From Pseudolysinimonas_A sp039912695 (GTDB taxonomy: Bacteria > Actinomycetota > Actinomycetes > Actinomycetales > Microbacteriaceae), in assembly GCF_039912695.1 (NCBI RefSeq), contig NZ_JBDSPJ010000013.1, positions 1 through 64,000 on the forward strand: 64,000 nucleotides of DNA, in the 5' to 3' direction. A program made the position numbers and the translations under genes. Each line of letters begins with the position of its first letter. The stretch's first letter is position 1. The notes beneath the pieces are model-generated. The model was not told the DNA's origin. It worked only from the letters and a program-made list of their open reading frames with translations, and ran no database searches. Below, one piece after another: positions 52,382-60,849 of the stretch.

Positions 52382-52924
52382 TCACCGGGGATGCGCAGCC
52401 GCGAATAGCTGACGCGCACGCAGCACCTGCACCGTGATGCCGAGACACGCCGCCCAGACGACGAACAGCAACAACTGGATCTGCACGAAACCGGCAGCGC
52501 TCGCGACGCCGTGCCAGGGGTGGGCGAAGACGAAGAGCGCGATCTGCCCGGCCAGCGCGAGGATTCCGAAAGTGACGAACTGCCACAACTTCACGTCGTG
52601 ACGGTTGATGAAGTCCGCCCGGCGCTGCTCGGGCGTCGTGCGAGCGTGGTACTCGTTCCAGGCCCGCATCCCGAGGAATCCACGCACGAAAACGAAACCT
52701 CCCCACAGCGCGAACGTCAGCGGAGACAGAACGACGAATCCGTAGGCCCGCCCCGATATGTCACCCGTCAGCACGTCGTCCCACCGCAGGATCAAGACCA
52801 CGACGCCCAGCACGCTCGAGATGAGCAGCAGGATGCCGAACCCCAGCCCAATCCATGGGTTGCGGGGCACGATGTGTTCGACCTCCAACGGCGCAGCCGT
52901 TGGGTCAGGGGGCGACACGGCCAC
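52382..52924 (-). CDS. Small membrane protein downstream of thyX
   Basis: About 180 residues with four predicted helices (roughly 25-45, 58-80, 118-138, 145-165) and a basic central loop (EYHARTTPEQRRADFINRHDVKLW). Family not recognised. The start is uncertain: GTG 52924, GTG 52918 (GGGTGG just before it) and a start at 52942 are all possible and all overlap the 3' end of thyX. Confidence 0.75.
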   Translation of the reverse strand: MAVSPPDPTAAPLEVEHIVPRNPWIGLGFGILLLISSVLGVVVLILRWDDVLTGDISGRAYGFVVLSPLTFALWGGFVFVRGFLGMRAWNEYHARTTPEQRRADFINRHDVKLWQFVTFGILALAGQIALFVFAHPWHGVASAAGFVQIQLLLFVVWAACLGITVQVLRARQLFAAAHPR

Positions 52925-53693
52925 CCGACTCAAACGCCGCATGAGTAAGCGGCATCAGCGGCGCCCACAGCGCCTCCATCGATTCGGCCACCATCTCGAT
53001 CTCGCGCTGGGGGAACGACGGGAAGTGCGAGTCGGGACGCTTGGTGCGCAGCGACAGGAAGTTCATCAGCGCCCGGGCGTTCATCGTCACGTACATCGAC
53101 GAGTACAGCGACAGCGGCAGAACTGTGCGGGCCACCTCGCGGGCGACGCCGGCGTCCAATTGCTTCTGGTATTCGGCGTAGGCGAAGGTCGCGACAGCCT
53201 TGCCGGACTCCACGGCAAGGGAGGTCTGCTCGGGGGTTCCGGGGATGAAGTCGTAGGCGCCGGCCTTGCCGATCTGCACGAGGTTGCGCTCGGGGCCGGG
53301 CACGTAGAAGACCGGACGCATCTCGCGGTAGCGACCCGACTCTTCGTTGTACGAGGCAATGCGGTGGCGCATGAACTCCCGGAACACGAACAGCGGCGCC
53401 TGCACATAGAAGGTCATCGAGTTGTGTTCGAACGGCGAGCCGTGGCGGTCGCGCATCAGGAAGTTGATGAGGCCCTTGTCTTTGGATCCAGCCTCGACGC
53501 CAGAGACGGCTTCCTCGAGGGTCTGCTCCCCCATCGTCGACACTCGCGCAGCGAACACGACGTCAGAGTCATGGGCGCTGGAGCGCACCAACTCGACTGT
53601 CATGTCGGAACGGAACTGGATTTCGTACTTTGACGGCACAGCGTTTGACGGCACAGCGTTTGACGACACAGCGTCGGGGTTCGGCTCAGACAC
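52905..53693 (-). CDS. thyX: FAD-dependent thymidylate synthase
   Basis: Makes dTMP with FAD and methylene-tetrahydrofolate. The ThyX signature RHR-x7-R is seen as RHRIASYNEESGRY; the C-terminal FLSLRTKRPDSHF is also typical. The ~20 residues before YEIQF include AVSSN-AVPSN-AVPSK coded by 15-bp repeats. TATCGT is seven bases before GTG 53693, favouring that leaderless start. GTG 53702 is the alternative, with GAGGA eight bases upstream. Confidence 0.95.
   Translation of the reverse strand: MSEPNPDAVSSNAVPSNAVPSKYEIQFRSDMTVELVRSSAHDSDVVFAARVSTMGEQTLEEAVSGVEAGSKDKGLINFLMRDRHGSPFEHNSMTFYVQAPLFVFREFMRHRIASYNEESGRYREMRPVFYVPGPERNLVQIGKAGAYDFIPGTPEQTSLAVESGKAVATFAYAEYQKQLDAGVAREVARTVLPLSLYSSMYVTMNARALMNFLSLRTKRPDSHFPSFPQREIEMVAESMEALWAPLMPLTHAAFESGGRVAP
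53629..53673 (-). repeat. 15-bp tandem repeats at the thyX start
   Basis: Plus strand tttgacggcacagcg at 53629-53643 and 53644-53658, with a one-base variant at 53659-53673. In frame, in the unconserved N-terminal tail. Confidence 0.95.
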
Positions 53694-53729
53694 GGCCCTC
53701 ACGATATCCGTCCTCGGACCGGCGATGCC

Positions 53730-53765
53730 GCAGACACGACACGTACGGCAGACACGCCACGTAGT
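53730..53765 (+). repeat. 18-bp direct repeat in the osmC promoter
   Basis: gcagacacgacacgtacg (53730-53747) is followed at once by gcagacacgccacgtagt (53748-53765). The second copy supplies most of the -10 TAGTCT (53762-53767), which is six bases before the ATG at 53774. Confidence 0.75.
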
Positions 53766-53773
53766 CTCGACTC

Positions 53774-54199
53774 ATGGCACTCACTTCTGAAGCGACGACC
53801 CTCTGGTTTGGCGATCTGATGAGCGGCTCGGGCACGACGAGTCTCGATTCCTCGGATGCCGGCGAGTTTCCGGTTACCTGGCAGGCCCGTTCCGAGGGCG
53901 CCCCTGGCCGCACCAACCCCGAAGAGCTGCTCGGCGCAGCACACTCGGCCTGCTATTCGATGGCGTTCTCGAACGCTCTCGGTAATGCCGGCCATGCGCC
54001 CGAGAGCCTGCAGGTCACTGCCGCGGTGACGTTCCAGCCCGGCGAGGGGATCACCGGCATCCACCTTCTGGTCAGCGCGAAGGTTGCGGGCATCACGCCG
54101 GATGAATTCCACGCGCTCGCCGAGGACGCTAAGCAGAACTGCCCCGTGTCGAAGGCGCTCTCCGGCGTTCCGATCACCCTTGAGGCGGGCCTGGCCTAA
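53774..54199 (+). CDS. OsmC-family peroxiredoxin
   Basis: A 141-residue peroxide-reducing protein with the two redox cysteines C60 (AAHSACYSM) and C123 (NCPVSKAL). Relatives reduce organic hydroperoxides. Apparently leaderless. Its stop overlaps the next start (TAATG), so it is coupled to the epimerase-like gene. Confidence 0.94.
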   Translation: MALTSEATTLWFGDLMSGSGTTSLDSSDAGEFPVTWQARSEGAPGRTNPEELLGAAHSACYSMAFSNALGNAGHAPESLQVTAAVTFQPGEGITGIHLLVSAKVAGITPDEFHALAEDAKQNCPVSKALSGVPITLEAGLA

Positions 54200-55101
54200 T
54201 GTCTTCGGTCGCCCGGCGCATTGTCGTCTCGGGTGCATCCGGGATGATCGGCAGCCCGCTGGTTGCCGCGCTGCGGGCGGCCGGCGACGACGTGCGGACC
54301 CTCGTCCGCGCCAAACCCCGGACGGCCGACGAACTCGAGTGGGATCCCGCCGCGGGGCGCCTCGACCCTGCCGTCCTCGACGGGGTCGACGCTGTCATCA
54401 ACCTCTCCGGCGCGTCGATCGCCCGCATCCCCTGGACTCCCCGGTACCGCCGCGAACTGCTGACCTCCCGCATCTCGACCACTCAACTTCTCGCCGAGAC
54501 GATGGCCGGGATGTCGTCCCCGCCGCCCGTCTTTCTGAGCGGCTCGGCGATCGGCATCTATGGCGACCGCCCGCGGGAGCGCCTCGACGACGACTCCCCG
54601 CGCGGTGAAGGGTTCATCCCCGAGCTCGTGCTCGCCTGGGAGCAGGCTTCGCGGCTCGCGCCGTCGGCCACTCGGGTGGTGAACCTTCGCAGCAGCGTCG
54701 TCGTCGCGCGCGAGGGCGGGATGGCACCGGTGCGGCTGCTCACCGCGTTCGGCCTCGGCGCAAACTTTGGATCGGGCCGGCAGTACTGGCCGTGGATCTC
54801 ACTCGAGGATGAGGTTCGCGCGATCGTGCATCTGCTCGACTCGTCGCTCGACGGTCCCGTGGTGCTGGCCGGCCCGGTTCCCGCGACCGCTGACGAGGTC
54901 ACCCGGGCGTTCGCGAAACTCATGAAGCGCTGGCGCATCGTGCCAGCGCCCGCATGGGCGATCCGCCTCGGGATGGGCGAAGCAGGTCAGCATCTTCTGC
55001 TCAACGACGTGCGCGTCATTCCCGCCAAGCTCGAGGGTGACGGATTTGAGTGGAAGCACCGAACCATCGACAAAGCCGTCGCGGCGGCGTTGAGCGCCTA
55101 A
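54199..55101 (+). CDS. TIGR01777-type NAD-dependent epimerase-like protein
   Basis: A 300-residue SDR-fold protein. The glycine-rich SGASGMIGSPL is at 12-22, SGSAIGIYGDR carries the Tyr region, and a DUF1731 C-terminus ends WKHRTIDKAVAAAL. Substrate unknown. Its TAA is nested with the TAG of the convergent TPR gene. Confidence 0.92.
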   Translation: MSSVARRIVVSGASGMIGSPLVAALRAAGDDVRTLVRAKPRTADELEWDPAAGRLDPAVLDGVDAVINLSGASIARIPWTPRYRRELLTSRISTTQLLAETMAGMSSPPPVFLSGSAIGIYGDRPRERLDDDSPRGEGFIPELVLAWEQASRLAPSATRVVNLRSSVVVAREGGMAPVRLLTAFGLGANFGSGRQYWPWISLEDEVRAIVHLLDSSLDGPVVLAGPVPATADEVTRAFAKLMKRWRIVPAPAWAIRLGMGEAGQHLLLNDVRVIPAKLEGDGFEWKHRTIDKAVAAALSA

Positions 55102-55535
55102 GCGCGACTCAGGCGGATTGCCTGACGGGTGGCCCACCGCGCGCGCCGACGGTCACCCGACGCGTCGTAGGCAAGACCCAGGCGGAACCAGGAACGCCAG
55201 TCCTCCGGCGCAGCCTCAACCGCCGCCTTGTAGGTCGGGAAGAGATCCGTCGCGGCCTGGCGTTCGATGCGCCCGCTGGGGGTGAGGGGCAGGTGCTCGG
55301 TCGGCATCCCCCCCTCAGTTTCGAGACGTACTCCGAGCCGCTCAGCGCGCACCGCAAAGAGCAGTTCGGCGACAAGGGCCCAAGCTGCGATCAGCGGCAG
55401 CACGAACAGCGCGATCCCCATGGCCACAGGGATGGGCTGACCCACACTGACCAGAAACACTCCATACCGAATGGCGAACACCAGGTACAGAACCAGCAGC
55501 GCCACCATGAGTGCGACGGCTAAACGCGTGCGCAC
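55098..55535 (-). CDS. Small membrane protein with TPR-like C-terminus
   Basis: 145 residues: two helices at about 6-28 and 36-60, then a soluble part that reads like a tetratricopeptide pair (AAVEAAPEDWRSWFRLGLAYDASGDRRRARWATRQA). It begins two bases after dapB, so they form one operon. Function unknown. Confidence 0.8.
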   Translation of the reverse strand: MRTRLAVALMVALLVLYLVFAIRYGVFLVSVGQPIPVAMGIALFVLPLIAAWALVAELLFAVRAERLGVRLETEGGMPTEHLPLTPSGRIERQAATDLFPTYKAAVEAAPEDWRSWFRLGLAYDASGDRRRARWATRQAIRLSRA

Positions 55536-55537
55536 AG

Positions 55538-56266
55538 TTACAGCCCGAGAAGGGGACCGAGGCCGACGATCAGGCCCGTCCGAATCGTCGCCTCCCGCAG
55601 AGACAGCAGGATGCCGGGCTCGTACGACTCGTCGGACAGCGTTTCGTGAATGATCCGCACGGTCTCGCCCGTTCCGCCGAAGATGACTTCCTGCCGGGCA
55701 GCGATTCCCGCCATGCGGAGGGAGTGCACCGGCACGCTGGCGACCTGCTGGCCACGGGCACGCTGGTCGGCGTGGGGGGCCGCGACCGGACCGAGGTCGG
55801 CGCGCGCGGCACCGATCAACTCAGCGGTGCGGATGGCGGTGCCCGACGGCGAGTCGGTCTTGCCCGCGTGATGGGCTTCGACGATTTCGATCGAGCCGAA
55901 GTGCGGGGCTGCGAGTTCGGCGAACCGGGTCGCGAGCACCGACCCGAGCGAGAAGTTCGGGATGAAGAATGCGGTGAGGTTCGCATCCGCTGCCAGGCGA
56001 CGCTCGATCGGCGCGATCCGGTCTGCGGTCCAGCCCGAGGTACCGACCACAATCGGGATGCCGCGATCAAGGACGGCGTTGACGACCTCCGGCGAGGACG
56101 CGGGCACGCTCACGTCGATCACGACGTCGGCACCCTCAACGCGGTCGATCGGGTCGTGCCTACCGATGCGCGCGTGAACGTCGAAGTCTTCGCTCTCCGC
56201 GAGGAGCCGCGTGACGAGTCCGCCCATCCGCCCGGTAGAGCCGACGACGGCGACCTTGGTTGCCAT
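55538..56266 (-). CDS. dapB: 4-hydroxy-tetrahydrodipicolinate reductase
   Basis: NAD(P)H reduction of the DapA product. 242 residues with VVGSTGRMGGLV (8-19) and the active-site EAHHAGKTDSPSGTA. TAAGCT is seven bases before the ATG. Its promoter overlaps that of the divergent GNAT gene. Confidence 0.97.
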   Translation of the reverse strand: MATKVAVVGSTGRMGGLVTRLLAESEDFDVHARIGRHDPIDRVEGADVVIDVSVPASSPEVVNAVLDRGIPIVVGTSGWTADRIAPIERRLAADANLTAFFIPNFSLGSVLATRFAELAAPHFGSIEIVEAHHAGKTDSPSGTAIRTAELIGAARADLGPVAAPHADQRARGQQVASVPVHSLRMAGIAARQEVIFGGTGETVRIIHETLSDESYEPGILLSLREATIRTGLIVGLGPLLGL

Positions 56267-56273
56267 GGTGTTG

Positions 56274-56283
56274 AGCTTAGAGT
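56274..56283. promoter_or_regulatory. Overlapping divergent -10 boxes of dapB and the GNAT gene
   Basis: Minus-strand TAAGCT (56279-56274) lies seven bases before dapB, and plus-strand TAGAGT (56278-56283) lies six bases before the GNAT ATG. They share two base pairs. For the GNAT gene a -35 TTGGTT (56256-56261) sits 16 bases upstream. Only 23 bases separate the two start codons. Confidence 0.55.
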
Positions 56284-56289
56284 CGTCTC

Positions 56290-56736
56290 ATGCCCGAGTT
56301 CATCCCGACGCCGACCGACTCACCCGTCGCCGACGAGTTGCTCGGCGAATACTTCACCAGCCGCGAACTCGGGATGCCGGGCTACCACACCTTCCGTCCC
56401 GACCCGGCGCTGTTCGCAGGCGACGCGGGTGTCTTCCTCGTGGTCGAGGTTGACGACTCCCCGGTGGGTTGCGGTGGGGTCAGGATGCTGTCGCCGGTGC
56501 GCGGCGAACTCAAGCACGTCTGGGTGCGGCCCGAAGCGCGCGGAACCGGTCTCGGCCGCGCACTCGTCGTCGAGTTGGAACGACGCGCAGCCTCCCTCGG
56601 GGCGACCGAGGTGGTGCTCGACACCAACGAACGACTCGAGGCGGCCCAGAACCTGTACCGCACCTCCGGCTACGAGCAGGTCGAGCCCTACAACGACAAC
56701 CCGAACGCCACGCATTGGTTTTTGAAGCCGCTCTAG
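56290..56736 (+). CDS. GNAT-family N-acetyltransferase
   Basis: 148 residues. Acetyl-CoA motif VRPEARGTGLGRALV and the C-terminal YRTSGYEQVEPYNDNP are typical of GNAT enzymes acting on small molecules or protein N-termini. Substrate unknown. Leaderless. Confidence 0.92.
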   Translation: MPEFIPTPTDSPVADELLGEYFTSRELGMPGYHTFRPDPALFAGDAGVFLVVEVDDSPVGCGGVRMLSPVRGELKHVWVRPEARGTGLGRALVVELERRAASLGATEVVLDTNERLEAAQNLYRTSGYEQVEPYNDNPNATHWFLKPL

Positions 56737-56808
56737 TCCCCGAATCCCGCGTTCAGTTGTAGGGCCGATAGCCGATGAGTCGCAGTGGGAATGCGCAATC
56801 GCTGGTGG

Positions 56809-56814
56809 TACTGT
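56809..56814 (+). promoter_or_regulatory. -10 box of the toxin-antitoxin operon
   Basis: TACTGT, six bases, ATG at 56821. Confidence 0.45.
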
Positions 56815-56820
56815 CCCATC

Positions 56821-57078
56821 ATGAGTCCCACCCACCAGATCCGCGTCGGCGACAAGGGCCGCACGGTGATGCCCGTCGACGTTCGAGAACGTTTCGGCTG
56901 GGTGGAGGGCACGACCTTGATCGCGCTCGAGGGGGCTGACGCGAAAGACGGCCTGCTGATCCTGTCGCAGGATGCCGCGCTGGCGGCGATCCGATCGCAA
57001 CTTGCCGGTCACGACCTGGTTGCCGATCTGCTCGCCGAACGCCGTGCGGCCGCCGCTCGCGAAGACGCCGTGGCGTGA
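56821..57078 (+). CDS. AbrB-type antitoxin
   Basis: 85 residues. The N-terminal swapped-hairpin DNA-binding fold is visible as IRVGDKGRTVMPVDVRERFGW; the rest (LAAIRSQLAGHDLVADLLAERR) would wrap the toxin. The gene overlaps the PIN gene by GTGA. Start at 56821 from the leaderless geometry rather than the upstream ATG 56785. Confidence 0.88.
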   Translation: MSPTHQIRVGDKGRTVMPVDVRERFGWVEGTTLIALEGADAKDGLLILSQDAALAAIRSQLAGHDLVADLLAERRAAAAREDAVA

Positions 57079-57437
57079 CCGTTGTCGATGCGAGCGCTCT
57101 GCTCGCCTTCCTTCAAGGCGAGGCTGGCGCTCAGGAAGTCCAGGCTCGACTCGCCGAGGCGATCTGCGGAGCAGCCAACTGGTCCGAGGTCGCACAAAAG
57201 GTCAGGCAGGCCGGCGGTGACTGGCCTCTCGCGCGGCAGCTGCTGCTTAGCTACGGCATCCGCATCGAAGCTGTCACTGAGGCGGATGGCGAACGGGCGG
57301 CCACACTGTGGAGTGCCGGTTCGGGACTGTCGCTCGGCGACAGGTTGTGCCTCGCGCTGGCCGCTCGACTCGACCAAGACGTCCTGACGACCGACTCCGC
57401 CTGGCGGGGGTTGCCGCGCGTCATCCTCGTCCGATGA
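57075..57437 (+). CDS. PIN-domain (VapC-type) toxin
   Basis: 120 residues. All four acidic metal ligands of PIN ribonucleases are present: D5 (VVDASALL), E38 (NWSEV), D89 (LSLGDRLCLALA) and D107 (TTDSAW). Forms a type II pair with the AbrB-like antitoxin. Confidence 0.9.
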   Translation: MTVVDASALLAFLQGEAGAQEVQARLAEAICGAANWSEVAQKVRQAGGDWPLARQLLLSYGIRIEAVTEADGERAATLWSAGSGLSLGDRLCLALAARLDQDVLTTDSAWRGLPRVILVR

Positions 57438-57453
57438 CTCGCGGGGTGGGGCT

Positions 57454-58059
57454 CTAGTAGGGCTGTTCTTGCGGCAGTCCGCTTCGCAGTTCGCGAGGCA
57501 GATGGCCGAGATCGTTGTGCGTGATGAGCACCGGCGGTTTCGCCGATCTGACTCGGATGATCGTGAGCCCAGCGTTGGCCTGATTGATCCCGAGCCAGCG
57601 CCACCGAGGTGCGTCGAACACCTCTCGCACGAACCATCCGATGACAAAGTTGTGCGTGATCAGCAGGTCGTGCCGATCCTCGCGGGAGGGCGCCATCCAT
57701 TCGCCTGTCGCGTCGGCCATCTGCGCTTCGCCGGCTTCGATCTCTTGTTCGGTTATCGCGCCGAAAAAGGGCTCGAAGGCGTGGGGCATATCGGGCGCCG
57801 GGCCTGAGGGGATGCAGTCCATCAAGAGCGCCGACGGCTCCGGCGTGAGCGAGGGAAGCCGCTCGGTCATGATGCGGGCCGTTTCCCGAGCGCGTTGCAG
57901 CGGCGAGGTCCAGGCACCCGTGAACGGCACATCGCCGAGACGTTCAGCGATCGCTTGAGCTTGGCTCACACCGCGCTTCGAAAGCGGACCGTCGGGCAGG
58001 CCGTGTTCGGCATCTTTCTGCTCGCCGTGGCGTACCAGGTAGAGATAGCGGGATGGCAT
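57454..58059 (-). CDS. Histidine phosphatase superfamily protein
   Basis: 201 residues with the phosphohistidine motif YLVRHGEQ at 7-14, the second basic patch WTSPLQRARET and the catalytic His in LLITHNFVIGWF. A phosphoglycerate-mutase-like phosphatase; substrate unknown. Confidence 0.9.
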   Translation of the reverse strand: MPSRYLYLVRHGEQKDAEHGLPDGPLSKRGVSQAQAIAERLGDVPFTGAWTSPLQRARETARIMTERLPSLTPEPSALLMDCIPSGPAPDMPHAFEPFFGAITEQEIEAGEAQMADATGEWMAPSREDRHDLLITHNFVIGWFVREVFDAPRWRWLGINQANAGLTIIRVRSAKPPVLITHNDLGHLPRELRSGLPQEQPY

Positions 58060-58118
58060 GGCGAGCGGTTCTCCTTGCCGGGCAGTACTGCGGGTGGGAC
58101 TTCAGGGGATGTGTCGGA

Positions 58119-59474
58119 TCAGGCTGCAGGGGTGTCGCCGTCGAGGGCTGCGAGGGCACCTTCATCGACTGAACCGACCGCCGCGATCGACAGGGGCCGC
58201 GAGGCGAGTTCAGCCGCGAGGTCGCGCACATCGTTGGCTGTGACACTGTCGAGGCGACGGAGGATCTCGTCGAGGTCAGCGAACTCCCCCATTGTTAACT
58301 CGGAACGACCGAGTCGTGTCATGCGGGTGTCGGAGTCTTCCAGGGCAAGAGCCGAGGCTCCGCCGAGTTGGCCGCGTGCGCGCGTCAGCTCGTCGTCGGT
58401 GATTCCCGCGTCAGCCAACCGGTGAAATTCATCGAGCATGAGCTTGCCGACCTTGGTTGCCTTTTTCGGCGAGCATCCCGCGTACAGGCCGACGACGCCG
58501 GCGTCAGCGTACGACGCCGCGAACGAGTAGACCGAGTACGCGAGGCCGCGCTTCTCGCGGACCTCCTGGAAGAGTCGGGATGACATCCCCCCGCCGAGCA
58601 CCGAATTGAGCACAGTGAGCGCCGGCCGCCGAGGATCGGACGCGGGCAGACCCGCGACGCCGAGCAGCAGGTTGACCTGTTCGGTGGGCCGGTCGGCGAT
58701 CACGAGCGGGCTCCCGCGTTCGATCAAGTCGACGGTGGGGTCACGCCGTGCCACGGGACGAGCGTCGACCGTCAGGTTCCACTCCGCGGTCTCGAGCGCG
58801 GCGATCACCCAGGCGACGAGGAGGTCGTGGTCGACCGCTCCGGCGACCGAGATGACGAGATCTTGCGGCCGGTAGTTCGCGCGGTAGTGCTCAAAGACGG
58901 CCTCGCGCGTGACTGCCGTGATCGCGTGCGGGTAGCCGCCAATCGGACGGCCGAGGGGATGTTCGCCGAAGACGGCTTCGAAGAACCGCTCGCTGACGAC
59001 ATCCGATGGATCGTCGTCGGCCATCGCGAGCTCTTCGAGGATGACCCCGCGCTCGCTCTCGAACTCGTCGGCATCGAGAAGCGATGAGGTGAACATGTCG
59101 GCCAGAACTGTGACGGCCATGGGAAGGTCCTGGTCACGCACTTTGGCGTAGTAGCAGGTGTATTCCTTGGCGGTCATCGCGTTGTGCTCGCCGCCGACGG
59201 CGTCGAATGAGACCGCGATGTCGAGAGCCGTGCGGCTGGTGGTGCCCTTGAACAGCAGGTGCTCGAGAAAGTGCGTCGAGCCGTAGGTGATCGGCTGCTC
59301 GTCGCGCGATCCGACGGCGACCCAGAATCCGATGGTCGCGCTCTGCGAGCCGGGAACCTGCTCGCTGAGGATTCGCGCCCCGCTCGGCAGGATCGTTCGA
59401 CGCACGAGGGAGCCCCCGGATGCGGCGATCCGCAGCTCGGGAACATCGAGTGGGAACGCGACAGCACCGTTCAT
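58119..59474 (-). CDS. M16-family zinc peptidase
   Basis: A 451-residue pitrilysin-type protease. The inverted zinc motif H68-x2-E71-H72 (HFLEH) and the downstream Glu in the ESERGVILEE segment are intact, so this is an active half; the C-terminal lobe has REKRGLAYSVYSF. Gene order after pnp is conserved in actinobacteria. TAGGCT is seven bases before the ATG: leaderless. Confidence 0.94.
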   Translation of the reverse strand: MNGAVAFPLDVPELRIAASGGSLVRRTILPSGARILSEQVPGSQSATIGFWVAVGSRDEQPITYGSTHFLEHLLFKGTTSRTALDIAVSFDAVGGEHNAMTAKEYTCYYAKVRDQDLPMAVTVLADMFTSSLLDADEFESERGVILEELAMADDDPSDVVSERFFEAVFGEHPLGRPIGGYPHAITAVTREAVFEHYRANYRPQDLVISVAGAVDHDLLVAWVIAALETAEWNLTVDARPVARRDPTVDLIERGSPLVIADRPTEQVNLLLGVAGLPASDPRRPALTVLNSVLGGGMSSRLFQEVREKRGLAYSVYSFAASYADAGVVGLYAGCSPKKATKVGKLMLDEFHRLADAGITDDELTRARGQLGGASALALEDSDTRMTRLGRSELTMGEFADLDEILRRLDSVTANDVRDLAAELASRPLSIAAVGSVDEGALAALDGDTPAA

Positions 59475-59481
59475 CGTGTTG

Positions 59482-59487
59482 AGCCTA
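59482..59487 (-). promoter_or_regulatory. -10 box of leaderless M16 peptidase gene
   Basis: Minus-strand TAGGCT, seven bases, ATG at 59474; a GTGACC 18 bases upstream may be the -35. Confidence 0.5.
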
Positions 59488-59536
59488 AGTCATCCGCACG
59501 CGGCCGGTCACCGACGCTCGAAACACCACGATTTGC

Positions 59537-59558
59537 GGACAGACACATCTGTCTGTCC
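59537..59558. promoter_or_regulatory. Candidate TetR operator
   Basis: Perfect 9-bp arms GGACAGACA-CATC-TGTCTGTCC, immediately before a plus-strand -10 candidate TATGGT (59567-59572). Probably the autoregulatory site of the downstream TetR gene. Confidence 0.75.
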
Positions 59559-59604
59559 CCCTGTGTTATGGTCGCCTAGTTGGCTTACGCGTTACCAGCG
59601 CTAG

Positions 59605-59643
59605 TCCGGCACAGTGTCCGTCCCCCGGGGATCCTGTGCCGGA
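59605..59643 (+). other. Leader hairpin before the TetR gene
   Basis: 10-bp stem TCCGGCACAG/CTGTGCCGGA with a 19-base C/G-rich loop in the ~115-base untranslated leader. Confidence 0.55.
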
Positions 59644-59693
59644 TCTCACAGCCCGATCCGCTTTACACCGTCCGCCAGCCGAGAGCAGCCTGC

Positions 59694-60296
59694 GTGTCCC
59701 TCATCATCGATCTCGACCCGCCCCTGACCGAGCTCCCTGAGGCGCCGGCCAAACTGCGCATCCTGCTCACCGCTGACGAGCTGTTCTACGACGAAAGCAT
59801 CCGCTCGATCGGCGTTGATCGCTTGATCGCCGCCTCCAACGTGACCAAAGCGACCTTCTACAAGCACTACGGCTCCAAGGACCGCGTCATCGCGGCCTAC
59901 ATCGGCTACCGCCACCGGCAACTCGTCGCATCGATCACCAAGATCGTCACCGACGCACCCGACGCTGAGGCCGCGCTACGCGGAGTTCGGGATGGCATCC
60001 TCGCCAGGATCGCGGCGCCGGGCTTCCGCGGCTGCCCGTTCATTAACGCAGCAGCGGAGTTCTCCGACGAGAAGTCGCCGGTGCGGGTCGCCGTGCGCGA
60101 GCACCGCGACTGGTACAACACGGTCCTCGAGCGCCTGACGCGCGCGCTCGGCCATCCCCTCCCCGGCGACGCCGCCGACGAACTGGTGTTGGCACGCGAC
60201 GGCGCCATGAGTGGCGGCTACGCCGGCGACCCCATCGCGGCCTCGACCGCCCTGACCCGCACGTACGAGCGACTCATCGCGGAAGCGAAGCGCTAG
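59694..60296 (+). CDS. TetR-family regulator
   Basis: 200 residues. The helix-turn-helix is VDRLIAASNVTKATFYKHYGSKDRVI; the C-terminal ligand domain contains FRGCPFINAAAEFSD, a pattern common in regulators of oxidoreductase genes. GTG 59694 is chosen since the domain starts soon after; the frame back to 59580 runs through the leader hairpin. Targets unknown; the next genes on this strand are membrane proteins. Confidence 0.88.
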   Translation: MSLIIDLDPPLTELPEAPAKLRILLTADELFYDESIRSIGVDRLIAASNVTKATFYKHYGSKDRVIAAYIGYRHRQLVASITKIVTDAPDAEAALRGVRDGILARIAAPGFRGCPFINAAAEFSDEKSPVRVAVREHRDWYNTVLERLTRALGHPLPGDAADELVLARDGAMSGGYAGDPIAASTALTRTYERLIAEAKR

Positions 60297-60396
60297 CAGA
60301 CGTATTGACGTACCCCAAGAGGGGGACGCGCGTACTCAGGCACCGCTAGGATCGGGTCCGCACGGCACCCTGCCGTGGCCCGACAGCAAAGGTTGG

Positions 60397-60774
60397 ATGA
60401 TGGAAATCACTTTCGGTTTTGCCCTCACCCTCATGTTCATCGTCGCCGCCGTCGGCGGCGTGCTTGCCCTGGTCGATGGCGTCATCCGTGCACGCGGCGG
60501 CGCTGCCGTGCTCGCGGTCGTCGAGATCATCGTCGCTGTTCTGTTCCTCCTCTCGCTCTTCATCAAGGGATTCCCGATCGTGATCGGCGGCGCGGAGTTC
60601 ACCACACCGCTGCTGGCCCTGATCCTCGTGATCATCCTGCTGATCCAGCTCGCGTTGCGGGGCACCACGCGTCGCGGGGGTGTCGCCCTCACGTTGATCG
60701 CGATCATCCTGCTCGTGATCTGGTTCGTCTTCGGCGACGGCGCCCGCGTCAACATCCCGGGCGTCAACGCGTAG
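60397..60774 (+). CDS. Small four-helix membrane protein
   Basis: 125 residues, almost all hydrophobic, with four helices and basic turns (RARGG, RGTTRRGG). Two ATG codons in a row (60397, 60400) follow AAAGG; the second has better spacing. A TAGGAT about 50 bases upstream is a possible -10. No family recognised. Confidence 0.8.
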   Translation: MMEITFGFALTLMFIVAAVGGVLALVDGVIRARGGAAVLAVVEIIVAVLFLLSLFIKGFPIVIGGAEFTTPLLALILVIILLIQLALRGTTRRGGVALTLIAIILLVIWFVFGDGARVNIPGVNA

Positions 60775-60788
60775 CAACGATTCACTCC

Positions 60789-60849
60789 CGACCGCGTCGG
60801 CGAGTCACCCTCTGGGTGGTCTACTCGCCGGCGCGGTCGAGTGCTGTCA
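60789..60849. terminator. Bidirectional terminator overlapping the aldo/keto reductase end
   Basis: 17-bp stem CGACCGCGTCGGCGAGT/ACTCGCCGGCGCGGTCG with one G-T pair; the loop has its own CACCC/GGGTG stem. It serves two convergent genes, and its right arm lies in the last codons of the reductase. Confidence 0.75.
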
